64,000 nucleotides of DNA, taken from positions 173,109,001 to 173,173,000 of the forward strand of contig JASDFA010000016.1 of NCBI GenBank assembly GCA_035772735.1, read 5' to 3'. Origin of the DNA: Datura wrightii. Lineage: Eukaryota > Streptophyta > Magnoliopsida > Solanales > Solanaceae. The translations under genes were made by a program, and so were the position numbers. Under the pieces are notes generated by a model. It did not search any database, was not told the DNA's origin, and saw nothing but the letters and a program-made list of their open reading frames with translations. Shown one piece after another: positions 25,567 through 35,940 of the stretch (the first letter of the stretch is position 1; each line of letters starts with the position of its first letter).

Positions 25567-26982
25567 TGATCTTGGGCAAATTTATATGCCCAAGTGATAC
25601 TCAAATGTGTCATTTTTGCCTTGTTTATCTATCGATGTTTATACATTCTCATGTGATTTATAATAAAATGTGAATTTATACTAACCAACATGATTAGCGT
25701 TGTTTTGCGGGTGAAATATAATTTTGGGAAGCTAAAATGCATGTTGGGAGAGATCGGGGTTGGACTCGGACGCTAGCAAGGGAAGAAGCACTTGAAGGCA
25801 CAAATTAAAGGGGCTCCACGATGGAGCTGTGTCACGCTGCCATCGCGGATGCCTTCTGCCTGGATATGGAATTTTTGCCAAATTCCAGTGAAGGTGCGCG
25901 TTGGGGCCGTGGCACGTTGGCCTAGCCCCGCGTTGCACGCCGTGCGACGTTGGGCCTTAATACCTGGACAACCAAATTCCAGTAAGGGTCCGCGTCAGTG
26001 GCGTGTCACGGAGTTAGTGCTCCGCGATGCACTCCGTGACACGTTGCTTGTTATTCCGGGAAAAATTCCCACTAGTATAAATAGAACACTTAGGTTCATT
26101 TTTAATTATTCTGACTGGGTGGAGCAAGAACGTGGGTTACAGGCAGTTGAGGGGACGAAAATCTCAGGGTTTTTCTCTATCTCCTTCTTCTTTAATTCAA
26201 TTGCTTGTATGATTAACACTCATTTAACGATGTTTAATCCACAAATGAGTGGCTAAATCCTCTTCTTGCTGAGGTTAAGAACAATTGTATTGCAATGTAA
26301 TTATGGATCATTTGGTTTTTTATCTTTTCTTCCATGGTTTTTCTATTGATTCTTGTTCTTACTGCATTAATGTGTGGCCAATGTCAATGTATATCTAAGA
26401 AGTCCGGTTTCACTCGAGAGAGCAAGAAATTGGAAAGTTGTGAATTGATAGGATATGATCTTTTCTTAGTTTGGGAAAATTGAGAATTGATTTACCTTCA
26501 GGATAGAAATATACCTGAAAGTTGTATTAGTCTATTAAGGAATCAGTTTTGTATGGCTAGAACATGAATTTCGTTTTATTACAGAAATGTAGGTGGACAG
26601 TTCATGATTCTTAAGTTGGGTTAAATACGAGAGTTTTAATCCATTGGCAATAATTCTTGACTAGCAACCGGAGGAAAGATTAACCAAATTGTATCGATAA
26701 TTTGTTTCTTTACATGTTCATTTAACCTCAGCATGCTCATATTCATAGTTCAGACTCAAATTATATATTCATTTTAGATTTAGCATAAAATTAGAAACCA
26801 AAATATCAAACTCTTCTTCACACTGTTGTCTGCATTTTTAGAGTTAAAGTATAGTGACACTTGAGTAGATTGTTACCCTAGCCCAGTCCCTGTGGGATCG
26901 ATACTTGGCTTACTTAAGCCATTTTAATACTTGTTCGACCATGTGCACTTGCGTGTAGCTATATACCCAAAAGAACCAAACA
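25567..26982 (+). repeat. 5' LTR of F1
   Basis: Starts TGATCTTGGGCAAAT and ends CCAAACA just before the primer site. It contains a GC-rich hairpin block (25810-26046), a TATA box, then an AT-rich transcribed part. The 154-codon open frame inside it is a chance ORF repeated in the other LTR with changes that show no coding constraint. Confidence 0.9.
26002..26083 (+). promoter_or_regulatory. Core promoter of the F1 5' LTR
   Basis: GTGTCACGGAG at 26003 and CTCCGTGACACG at 26032 form an inverted repeat. CTCCGTGACACGTTG (26032-26046) ends 29 bp before the TATA box TATAAATA (26076-26083). All F-family LTRs share this arrangement. Confidence 0.75.
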
Positions 26983-26988
26983 AGTTTT

Positions 26989-27006
26989 TGGCGCCGTTGC
27001 CGGGGA
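26989..27006 (+). other. Primer binding site, tRNA-Asp
   Basis: TGGCGCCGTTGCCGGGGA is complementary to the 3' 18 nt of plant tRNA-Asp(GUC), as known for Athila elements. It is a full-length match, six bases downstream of the LTR end. Confidence 0.9.
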
Positions 27007-27221
27007 CTGGTAATTGGTAAATATTTCTTAAGTGTTAGTTTACTATTTCTTCTTAGTGTTGACAGCTTGGTCTTAGCCTGTATTTTGCAGATACTAATCT
27101 CTGTTGAACACTAGCAAGAGACAAGGAGCTGGTGGACTCATATTTATAGCCTGAAAGACAATTTCATAGTCAAAGGAGAGAAGCTTTAGAGAAAAAGCTG
27201 CAGATGCTCAGATGAACAATC

Positions 27222-29456
27222 ATGGAGCAACAACAGAATCCACCAGTTGTAAGGGCAATGTTAGTGCCCGAGGAAATGGCAGCTAGCCCGGTTCGTGAGG
27301 TGGCAATCCCACATGCTAACAATGTCAGAACTAGCATCCGCAAACCTGAGCCAGGAGGGAGGTTCGAGCTCAAACAAAACATGGTGCAATTGCTGCACAC
27401 CAGCGGGCAATTCATAGGTCTCCCTCATGAGGATGCACAGCAACATCTCCAAAATTTTTTGGAGATAAGTGTCACTTACATCCCCGCTGGAGTGTCATCA
27501 GATTATGTCAGGCTTACATTTTTCCCATTTTCACTGTTGGGAGAAGCCAAAAGGTGGCTGAAAGCTGAGCCACCTAATTCTATTACTACATGGGATGATC
27601 TTGCAAGGAAATTCTTGATACGATTTTTTCCCTCTGGTAAAACAGCAAGACTTAGAAGTCAAATTCTAAGTTTTAAACAGAGAGAGAGAGAGAATCTGTA
27701 TCAGGCTTGGGAGAGATTCAAGTCTATGTTGTGGAATTGTCCTCATCATCACCTATCCAATGATGTGTTGGTGCACACTTTTATAGAGGGTTTGGAACCC
27801 CACACAAAAATCTTGCTAGACTCAGCAGCTGTGGGACAAGCATTGGAGAAAACTTATGAGGAGCTGTATACCTTGTTAAATCGTATTTCGCAGGGAAATC
27901 TGGAGTGGAATACTGATTCGTCAAGAGGAGGAATAAGGAAAGCAGCACGAGCCCTAGAAGTGGATGGTTTTACAGCTATTGCTGCACAAATAGCTGCTTT
28001 ACAGAATCAACTCAACACCCACTTCAGTAACATGACAATGAACCAGACTCAAGCCCCAGTGAATGTAGTGCAACAGATTTGGTGTGAAGTGTGTGGGAGT
28101 AATGAGCACTCAGCTGAGTGCTGTGGAGAAAATCCTGATTCGGTGAACTTTGTGGGAAATGTACAGAGGAACAACCACCTACAGTATGGCAACAACTACA
28201 ATTCCAACTGGAGGAATCACCCGAATTTCTCTTGGGGTAGCAACAACCATCAAGGGAAGAGTTCGAGTCAGGGGGCGCAGAGGAATCAAGGAGGGCAGCA
28301 GAACTATCAGGCACAATATAGAAACAACAATGCACCTCCTCCACCACCATCACCCAGCATTGAGGAGATGTTCAAGACAATGATAGCTAACCAAGCTCAA
28401 TTACAGGCTGACTATGTGTAATTGGCAGCCGAGGTAAAGAACAACCAGTTAGCTACTAAGGCACTGGAGTATCAATTTGGGCAATTTGCGGGAGCCCAAA
28501 ACACCAGGCCTAGAGGAGGACTCCCGAGCGACACATATCCCAACCCCAAGCAAGTGAATGCAGTGACCACACGGAGTGGTTTGCAGCTTAAAGAGGTGGA
28601 ACCAGAAAGACCACCTCAACAATCGGGAGCAGCAGAAGTTGAGAGGGAGAAAATTGATGAAAGGGGGAAGAAAAAGGAGGCTGAATCGGAAAGACCACCA
28701 CCCCCGTTCCCTCAAAGATAAAAGAAACACAAGGAGGAGGCGTGTTTCAAGAAATTCATGGAGGTGCTGAAACAGGTACATATTAACTTACCTCTTGTTG
28801 ATGTTTTGCAAGGAGTGCCGAAGTACACAAAGTATATTAAGGACATCGTGGCGAACAAAAGTCGGTTGACTGAGTATGCTACGGTGGCTCTCATGGAGGA
28901 GTGCACTTCCCGGATACAAAACCGGTTGCCCACAAAGCTCAAGGACCCTGAGAGATTTACTATACAAATTACAATTGTGCAAAGTATCCGAGCTCGCGGA
29001 TTATGTGATTTGGGAGCGAGCATTAATTTGATGCCGTCATTGGTATTCAAAAAGTTGAGTCTAGGGAGTCCTAGACCAACAACAGTGATATTGCAACTAG
29101 CGGATCGTTCCTTAGCCAGACCTAATGGCATTGTGGAGGACCTGCTGGTGCAAGTGGGCTCCCTTATCTTCCCGGTAGATTTCGTCGTGTTGGATTTTGA
29201 GCCAGACGCGGAAGTCCCATTTATTTTGGGACGTCCTTTCTTGGCGACCGGGAAAGCGCTGATTGATGTAGTTGCAGGGCAGCTAACAATGCGAGCACAC
29301 GACAAGGTGGAAGTGTTTGATGTATTCAAGGCCACCAAGCTCCCGGCAGTGTACGAGGAACTCTCGGTGGTCAACGTGATTGATCGAGTTGATGATGCAC
29401 AGATAGTTGAGTCACGAGAGTTATTGGGAAAACCACCGGAGAGATGTAAGTATTAA
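27222..29456 (+). pseudogene. F1 gag-protease polyprotein, two in-frame stops
   Basis: One frame from ATG 27222 to TAA 29454-29456, broken only by TAA at 28419-28421 (Lys codon in F2) and TAA at 28719-28721 (Leu codon in F2). Gag core 27380-27900 contains the Athila-type 'PPNSITTWDDLARKFL' and 'CPHHH' motifs. A zinc knuckle CEVCGSNEHSAECC lies at 28083-28124. Gln/Asn-rich linker follows. The protease has D-L-G-A-S at 29007-29021 in place of D-T/S-G and the flap-to-core motif 'ILGRPFLATGKALID' near 29224-29265. The product would be a capsid-nucleocapsid-protease precursor. After the stop no RT follows. A weakly conserved open stretch upstream (27110-27221) has two stops in this copy but is open in F2. 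Confidence 0.85.
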
Positions 29457-29549
29457 TTGGGTGAGGACGGTGGTCGAGAGAAAACGTCCGTCACCCTAGA
29501 AGATGACTGAGCTTAAGGACGTCGAGCCGCGACGGTAAACCAGGCGCTG

Positions 29550-29567
29550 CACGGGAGGCAACCTGTG
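29550..29567 (+). ncRNA. Conserved stem-loop after gag-protease (F1)
   Basis: CACGGG-AGGCAA-CCTGTG folds into a 6-bp stem with one G-U pair and a 6-base loop. F2 has CCCGTG on the 3' side, so pairing is kept. It is preceded by GGTAAACCAGGCGCTG. I recall a similar motif (stem variable, loop AGGCAA) downstream of pol in Athila-like elements of other plants. It is an RNA structure in the element transcript rather than an independent RNA gene. Confidence 0.6.
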
Positions 29568-29820
29568 AAATTTTCTTTGTAAAATGTGAATAGATTTCTT
29601 AGAAAAAGAAAAATGAAGAAAAAAAGAAAAAAAAGAGAGGAAAAAAAAATTAAAACAAAATTTTCGTATTTGTGATAATTTTTATTTTTTTTGTGAAACC
29701 TATAATTCTAACAAATTTCTTGTTGTGAGATGAATTTCAGGTTAAACGGAGGATAAATATGCAAAGAATCGCAAAGGAAAAATTGAGGTATGAAAAATAA
29801 TCAAAAGTGGCAAAACAGTG
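29568..29820 (+). other. A/purine-rich spacer
   Basis: Noncoding. It includes a long A/G run at 29598-29650 (the same tract occurs in F2 near 51080-51130 on the minus strand). No ORF. Confidence 0.6.
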
Positions 29821-30000
29821 AGCCCATGCGATGGCTCCGTGTCACGGTGGAGGGCCTCCGCGTTACCCTCCGTGACACGTTGAAGGTAATTCTGGAATTT
29901 TTACAAATTTCAGAACACCTGCGCGATGGCTCCGTGACACGTTGAGGTGTATATCGCGACGGGTCACACAAGGTCACCGGGTGACCTGCGCGAAAAACCC
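29821..30000 (+). promoter_or_regulatory. Internal promoter-like GC-rich module (F1)
   Basis: Two copies of CTCCGTGACACGTTG (29868-29882, 29930-29944), each also part of GTGTCAC/GTGACAC inverted repeats, followed by GTGTATATCG (29948-29957) and a GGTCACC-G-GGTGACC palindrome near 29974. The same 15-mer lies just upstream of the TATA box in the F LTRs. The position ahead of the predicted intron and accessory ORF suggests an internal promoter; this is inference. The TATA-like string is only 'tatat', and the spacing (about 5 bp) is shorter than in the LTRs. Confidence 0.5.
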
Positions 30001-30142
30001 CCCTTTTAACCCCGATTTTCCCTCATTTTTCCCATTGCTCACTTCCTCCGCGACAAACAACCCAAAAGTCCCCCCTTCCCCAACGTGACACGACCTAGGA
30101 GTTCAATTTTATCAACATTTCTTCGATATCATCGAATTTAAG

Positions 30143-30828
30143 GTATGTTTGTTAACTTCATCTCATTTCTTACCTTATTTTTCCGATTTTTAGCATAGGA
30201 AGTGAAGAAAACTTGCCCTAAGTAGAAATTAAGCTTAAATTCGATTGAGTTATTATTGATTGACGTTCATAGAATCATTGCGATTGCATGAACTCGACAA
30301 TTACAGAGCTTGATAGGATTTTTAATAAAAGCATAGTTAGGGCTTGAATTTGAGTGTGAAACGGAAAAATTGAGTTGACCTTTGGAATTCAAGCTGGGTT
30401 GTTTATGTTATGTGAGATGAGTTGGTTGTGCTAACTGTAATATGCTAAAAGACCGACGGATTTCCGGGTTAAGGAAATTGTGGAAATTGCAAGAAATGGA
30501 TGAATTATATGGATTCATGTAGATAAATTCTTTTGTTGTTTCTTTATTCTCCTTGCTAAGTGCTATGTGATAAAATGTTATCGATGGTTATTATTTTGAA
30601 TAGCTGTACGAAGTCTGAGTAGTACATAGAATGTATACCGTCGAATTCTCTGAATGCACTAAGCATATTTGTTATGTTTTCTTGTTTGTTTGTGGAAATA
30701 TGTACGATCTTGACGTAATGTTGTGATTTTGGCTAAAGACTAAGTGTGGGATAGCCTAGCTTAACCCAACCTTAGTCGAAGCTAATTTTAATTGGCTTAA
30801 CATTGAACTTGTCTGTTTGGTTTGACAG
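30143..30828 (+). other. Predicted intron upstream of the F1 accessory ORF
   Basis: Donor AAG|GTATGT at 30140-30148 and acceptor TTTGACAG|G ending at 30828, five bases before the ATG at 30834. F2 has the same donor and acceptor at matching places, 691 bp apart. The interval is AT-rich with no ORF. Confidence 0.6.
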
Positions 30829-30833
30829 GAACA

Positions 30834-32051
30834 ATGGCAAGCAGGCAAGACAAGGGAAAAGGCGCATCAACATCAGGCGCCGGAAGAAAAAGAATTAGGC
30901 TGGGAACTGCAGTCCCAGCAGCACCAGCGGTTCCATGCGGCCAACGCCGTCAATACGGAACCAGATGGGTGATAGAGGAGGGGAAGAAATGGTACGCGAA
31001 GCACAAGGAAAGCAAATACTTCCCCGAAGAACACATTGACAGGGAACCGTTAGCACAGGAGTTCCCCAGGATTGTCCATAGGATCGAGGCAGCTGGGCTG
31101 AATTTCATCTTTGAAGAGACCAAGGAATGCAACTTGCACTTGATTCGGGAATTCTATGCCAACTGGAACCCAACTCTCAGAAGTCACACCATCAAGATAA
31201 GGGGGCAAATAGTCACTTTTGAGCCCCACCACCTTAATGCTATCTTAGGGCGCGGGACACAGACGCCCAAGTGCTTCGACAGCTGAATATCACTCCACCA
31301 TATGCGTACATCAGATGCACTTTGTGTGGAACCTGGTCGACAGCTCGGTGGAGCAGGCATAAGGAGAGGGGCTACCATCAGACCTTGCCCTACTCACAGA
31401 TGAACAGGGAAGCGAGGATGTGGCTGAAAATTGTTTGTTCCTGCCTTATCCCGGGGGTGCATATGACAGATGTTACTCGGGATCGTGTATGCTTGGTATA
31501 CACCCTGATGAAAGGGCTGGAGATCAACGTGGGGGCGGTGATTATCTCCGCCATGAAGAGAGGCCGTTTGCATCAAGGGCACCGGTACGGGTTTGATGGA
31601 TTACTCACCACACTCCTGAGGGGCCTGGATATTGAGGAGGAGGCCCTTGACTACATCCCGCAGATGGAGCGGCGAGCCTTGGATGTCACCAAAACTAAGG
31701 CACCCGACACCACTCATGGGCCAGTTGTTACACTAGCCGAGCGACATGCTCGGGATGATTAGTACATGGCTCATGTACGGGATGCAGATGCTCTAGCTGC
31801 GAATAGGCGGGAGGCCGGCAACAGAAGAGGAGTTGTGGTAGCTCGAGCTAGACTACCCTTTTGGCAAAAATGCCAAGGCTCTATGCCGAGTAGGGCCAGC
31901 TTTTGTGGAGCCCACGGATGATGATGTCCCCACAGATGAGGAGACACGTCATGATGACTCCGATGTGGAGTCAGATGATGATGATGGGGGTGATTCAGAC
32001 ATGGGAGATGAGGCAGCAACACCTGATGAAGAAGTGGAATACTTTGATTGA
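30834..32051 (+). pseudogene. Accessory ORF of F1 (putative plant transposon protein), broken
   Basis: Related codon by codon to the intact F2 copy (48628-49848, minus strand). The first 151 codons run from ATG 30834. A 1-base deletion near 31247 shifts the frame and leads to TGA at 31284-31286. The original frame resumes to TAG at 31760-31762 (Gln in F2). Small deletions follow near 31770-31800, and the acidic tail is readable to TGA near 32049. The domain (about residues 40-250 of F2) matches what databases call 'putative plant transposon protein' (Pfam PF20167, from memory). Function unknown. Confidence 0.75.
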
Positions 32052-33841
32052 TTAGGGAGTTTCACCACCCACTCTTGTGCTATGCTAATTTTTGTGAACA
32101 CTGGGGACAGTGTTCGATTTAAGTGTGGGGTGGGAGTAGTTAGGTGTTGGTTGCTGTTGTTTTTAATGTATGTTTCTGTTCTGTTGTCGTGCATGTGATA
32201 AAATTGTGACCCTGTGATTGTGATGGTATGTTTTGTATTTTAATTAATGTGAAGCTGTTGGTTGTTGTTGAATGTTGTTAGTTGGCTTTGTACATATTTT
32301 TATTTTATCGAAATGATCGATATTTTTTAAAATTTTTTCATAAATTTTTAAATTTTTGGGTTTCTCGGCGTTTGTTTTCAGTTCTTTTACCGTGAATGGT
32401 CCCATTGAACCGAAGTCTTAGTTAGTGACCATTCCCTTTGATGGATGGATGACGACCATCTTAAGGGAAATGTAGTCGTTAGGAGTAGATTTTTTCATTT
32501 ATTTTTCAGTTTTTTTCTTTTGTGGGTTTCATCCAAAACCTGTAGTTACTTTATGGTTGCGGAATTCTGGTTGCGTGTTGTACATGATTTTTGAAATGCA
32601 AAGGTGATTCGTATGAAAGCATGCAACTGTGTAAATATGTTGAGATCCCTAGGCCATAGAGTCGATTCAGTGTGATTGAGGCTTAATGTTTGAATTCTTG
32701 TAATTAGCTGGTTGAAGAGTCTGTGAATACGTCTTGAGTTGAGCATGTGCAATAAGTGTATGGTGAGGTTTTGTTTATTCCATGCTATTGTGATATTTCT
32801 AGAACTTGCCTGGTGTGTGTACGAAATGAAATGAAGGACGTGTATTGTAGGAAAGGATGTAGGCATTTCTTTGTTTTAACCGAAAGTTTCTCTTTTTCAT
32901 TATTGTACCCACCTTGAATGTACACCCTAGTTAGCCCATTGAGCCTTTAGCCTATTATTTTTCTTTTGTCAAAAAGGTGTAAACCGAACTTAACCCCTTC
33001 TTTTCATTATCCGTGAATTTGATCCTAAACTCTTAAGTGCTTAAGAAAAGAAAATAATTTTCCCAAAGTGTCAAAGAGTGAGAATGGTGAAAAGAAAAGC
33101 AGAGTGATGAAAGGAAAGACAAGGTTGAAGGTGCACTCGTTATAAATTAAATATAATGAAGATGCATGAATAATCTTTGTTATTGAGTCAAGTGTGCTCA
33201 AAGATATGGGTCTAAATAAAGACAGACTTCAAGAATGGGAGGATGAAGGAAGAAACAATACCCATGAGGGTGATGGGATGTTTTGGAAAAGCGCTTAAGG
33301 ATGCTAGTGGCTATTATTGGTTAGCCCAATATTAACTAGTTCCGTAGCTTACATTACAACCCGTTAATTCCTACGTGATCCTACATCACATTTCCTTATA
33401 TTAGTGGAGTAATACACTAAGGGCAAGCCTATGGTTCATGACATGATGCATGTGAATTCTTTTGGGAGAAAGAGTGAAATTGTGTTTATATGCTCCTGCA
33501 TGTAATCTTTTGAGTTCATGTGATTAAAAAGGGAAAAATTCTCTTGTGTTGTGAGGGCACATGCTTGACGAGAGATTAAGATTCGTGTCGGATATCTTGA
33601 TCAGCTGATTTGCATGAGTTTGCCGATATCGAGAGTCGATTCTTGAGTCTAGGACGTCTTAATGTGTTGAAGGCCATCGTATTGATAAGACCATGCATGT
33701 TTTCCTGATGATTTGCTGTATTAAATAATCGGTATAACCGTAGCTTGAATTGTTGAACCAAAGTAGCCAAGTTGGGGTGTCAATTGCATGAGGTGTAAGA
33801 TTGTTGTTCGAGGACGAACAAGGATTTAAGTGTGGGGTAAG
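32052..33841 (+). other. F1 3' noncoding region with structured element
   Basis: No coding. A hairpin at 32432-32469 pairs TTCCCTT with AAGGGAA and GATGG with CCATC. An overlapping alternative pairs GAATGGTC (32394-32401) with GACCATTC (32427-32434). Both are also present in F2 (48178-48256). TTAAGTGTGGGGT occurs at 32119-32131 and again as the polypurine tract at 33826. Confidence 0.65.
33826..33841 (+). other. Polypurine tract of F1
   Basis: TTAAGTGTGGGGTAAG directly precedes the TG of the 3' LTR. It is preceded by TTCGAGGACGAACAAGG, a phrase also seen before Athila-type 3' LTRs. Confidence 0.75.
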
Positions 33842-35256
33842 TGATCTTGGGCAATTTTATATGCCCAAGTGATACTCAAATGTGTCATTTTTTCCTTGTT
33901 TATCTATCAATGTTTATACATTCTCATGTGATTTATAATAAAATGTGAATTTATACTAACCAACATGATTAGCGTTGTTTTGCGGGTGAAATTTAATTTT
34001 GGGAAGCCAAAATGCATGTTGGGAGAGATCGGGGTTGGACTCGGACGCTAGCAAGGGAAGAAGCACTTGAAGGCACAAATTAAAGGGGCTCCACGATGGA
34101 GCCGTGTCACGCTGCCATCGTGGATGCCTTCTACCTGGATAGGGAATTTTGCCAAATTCCAGTAAAGGTGCGCGTTGGGGCCGTGGCACGTTGGCCTAGC
34201 CCCGCGTTGCACGCCATGCGACGTTGGGCCTTAATACCTGGACAACCAAATTCCAGTAAGGGTCTGCGTCAGTGGCGTGTCACGGAGGCAGTGCTCCGCG
34301 ATGCACTCCGTGACACGTTGCTTGTTATCCCGGGAAAAATTCCCACTAGTATAAATAAAACACTTAGGTTCATTTTTAATTATTCTGACTGGGTGGAGCA
34401 AGAATGTGGGTTACAGGCAGTTGAGGGGACGAAAATCTTAGGGTTTTTCTCCATCTCCTTCTTCTTTAATTCAATTGCTTGTATGATTAACACTCATTTA
34501 ACGATGTTTAATCCACAAATGAGTGGCTAAATCCTCTTCTTGCTGAGGTTAAGAACAATTGTATTGCAATGTAATTATGGATCATTTGGTTTTTTATCTT
34601 TTCTTCCATGGTTGTTCTATTGATTCTTGTTCTTACTGCATTAATGTGTGGCCAATGTTAATGTATATCTAAGAAGTACGGTTTCACTCGAGAGAGCAAG
34701 AAATTGGAAAGTTGTGAATTGATAGGATATGATCTTTTCTTAGTTTGGGAAAATTGAGAATTGATTTATCTTCAGGATAGAAATATACCTGAAAGTCGTA
34801 TTAGTCTATTAAGGAATCGGTTTTGTATGGCTAGAACATGAATTTCGTTTTATCATAGAAATGTAGGTGAACGGTTCATGATTCTTAAGTTGGGTTAAAT
34901 ACGAGAGTTTTAATCCATTGGCAATAATTCTTGACTAGCAACCGGAGGAAAGATTAACCAAATTGTATCGATAATTTGTTTCTTTACATGTTCATTTAAC
35001 CTCGGCATGCTCATATTCATAGTTCAGACTCAAATTATATATTCATTTTAGATTTAGCATAAAATTAGAAACCAAAATATCAAACTCTTCTTCACACTGT
35101 TGTCTGCATTTTTAGAGTTAATGTATAGTGACACTTGAGTAGATTGTTACCCTAGCCCAGTCCCTGTGGGATCGATATTTGGCTTACTTAAGCCACTTTA
35201 CTACTTGTTCGACCACATGCACTTACGTGTAGCTATATACCCAAAAGCACCGAACA
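33842..35256 (+). repeat. 3' LTR of F1
   Basis: Direct copy of 25567-26982, ending CCGAACA. TATA box TATAAATA at 34350-34357 with CTCCGTGACACGTTG at 34306-34320. By eye about 3 percent different from the 5' LTR, mostly C/T and G/A changes. Confidence 0.9.
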
Positions 35257-35940
35257 CTTCGGGTTTGACAAACCCAGGCACATGCGCAGGGAGTGTCCTT
35301 TGGCTAGATAGGGAAATAACAGAGGTCGTGCCCAGAATACAAGTTCAGCAGCAGCTCCACCAACACCTCCTTCAAACAGGGTGCATCTACTAATGCAGCT
35401 GGTGGACAATGTTAGAAAAAATTCTATGCCCTCTCATCAAGCTAGGAGTAGGAGGTCTCTCCAAAGGTGGTTACTAGTATGCTGTAATTATTTCATCTTG
35501 ATGTATATGCATTGTTAGATCCAGGGGCTACATTATCTTTTGTGACTCCTTATGTTACTATTAGTTTTATAGTTAGTCCCGAAATCCTATTAGAACCCTT
35601 CTCAGTCTCTACTCCAGTCGGTGACTCACTTATAGCTCGAGGGGTATACATAATTGCCCTATCACAGTCCTTCAAAAAGTTACCTCAGCCGACCTAGTAG
35701 AGTTAGACATGGCTTATTTTGATGTTATTTTTAGTATGGACTGGGTGCAGGCATGTTATGGCTCAGTGAATTGTAGAACTTGTACAGTAGAGTTCTGATT
35801 TCTGAATGAGCTAGTCTTAGCATAAAAGGATAGTTCAGTTGTGCTTGTAGGTCACTTTGTTTCCTACCTTAAGGCTAGAAAGATGATTTCCAAGGGTTGT
35901 ATGTACCATCTAGTTCGAGTTAAGGATGCAACATCTGAAA
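35257..35940 (+). pseudogene. Gag end and protease of element 3
   Basis: Starts with the second half of the zinc knuckle ('KPRHMRRECP'), completing the knuckle interrupted at 25566. The protease active site is LDPGATLSF at 35515-35541, with the family-typical D-P-G. Stop codons follow (for example at 35695). A 'FDVIFSMDW' segment is near 35718-35745. Confidence 0.75.

Larger units (their letters stand above)
25567..35256 (+). mobile_element. F1: non-autonomous Athila-like gag-protease element with accessory ORF
   Basis: 9.69 kb, with LTRs 25567-26982 and 33842-35256 ending TGATCTTGGGC...GAACA. Order: LTR, tRNA-Asp primer site, gag-protease, stem-loop, promoter-like module, predicted intron, accessory ORF (plant transposon protein type), 1.8 kb noncoding, polypurine tract, LTR. 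No RT, RNase H or integrase is present. Flanking 5-mers are CTAAG and CTTCG (3 of 5 match). It interrupts a zinc knuckle of element 3, whose frame continues on both sides. By eye its LTRs differ at roughly 40-45 positions in 1,415 bp. It resembles the named class TR-GAG (terminal-repeat elements with only gag), here with protease and an extra ORF. Confidence 0.85.

Noticed and set aside
25792..26256. 154-codon ORF in the F1 5' LTR (and 144 codons at 34096-34530)
   Set aside because: It spans the promoter hairpins and the TATA box; its copies in other LTRs differ in frame and length. A chance ORF in GC-rich LTR sequence.
28712..29374. 220-codon minus-strand ORF
   Set aside because: Antisense shadow of the protease coding region. 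The equivalent in F2 (51327-51785) is shorter, and the real protein motifs are on the other strand.
29598..29650. A/G-rich run considered as a further polypurine primer or poly(A) of a retroposed transcript
   Set aside because: It has no adjacent LTR or target duplication and is interrupted by other bases. It occurs in both F copies, so it is part of the family, but no role can be assigned.
29974..29990. GGTCACC-G-GGTGACC palindrome considered as part of a tRNA gene
   Set aside because: No cloverleaf, no A or B box, and no acceptor stem around it.
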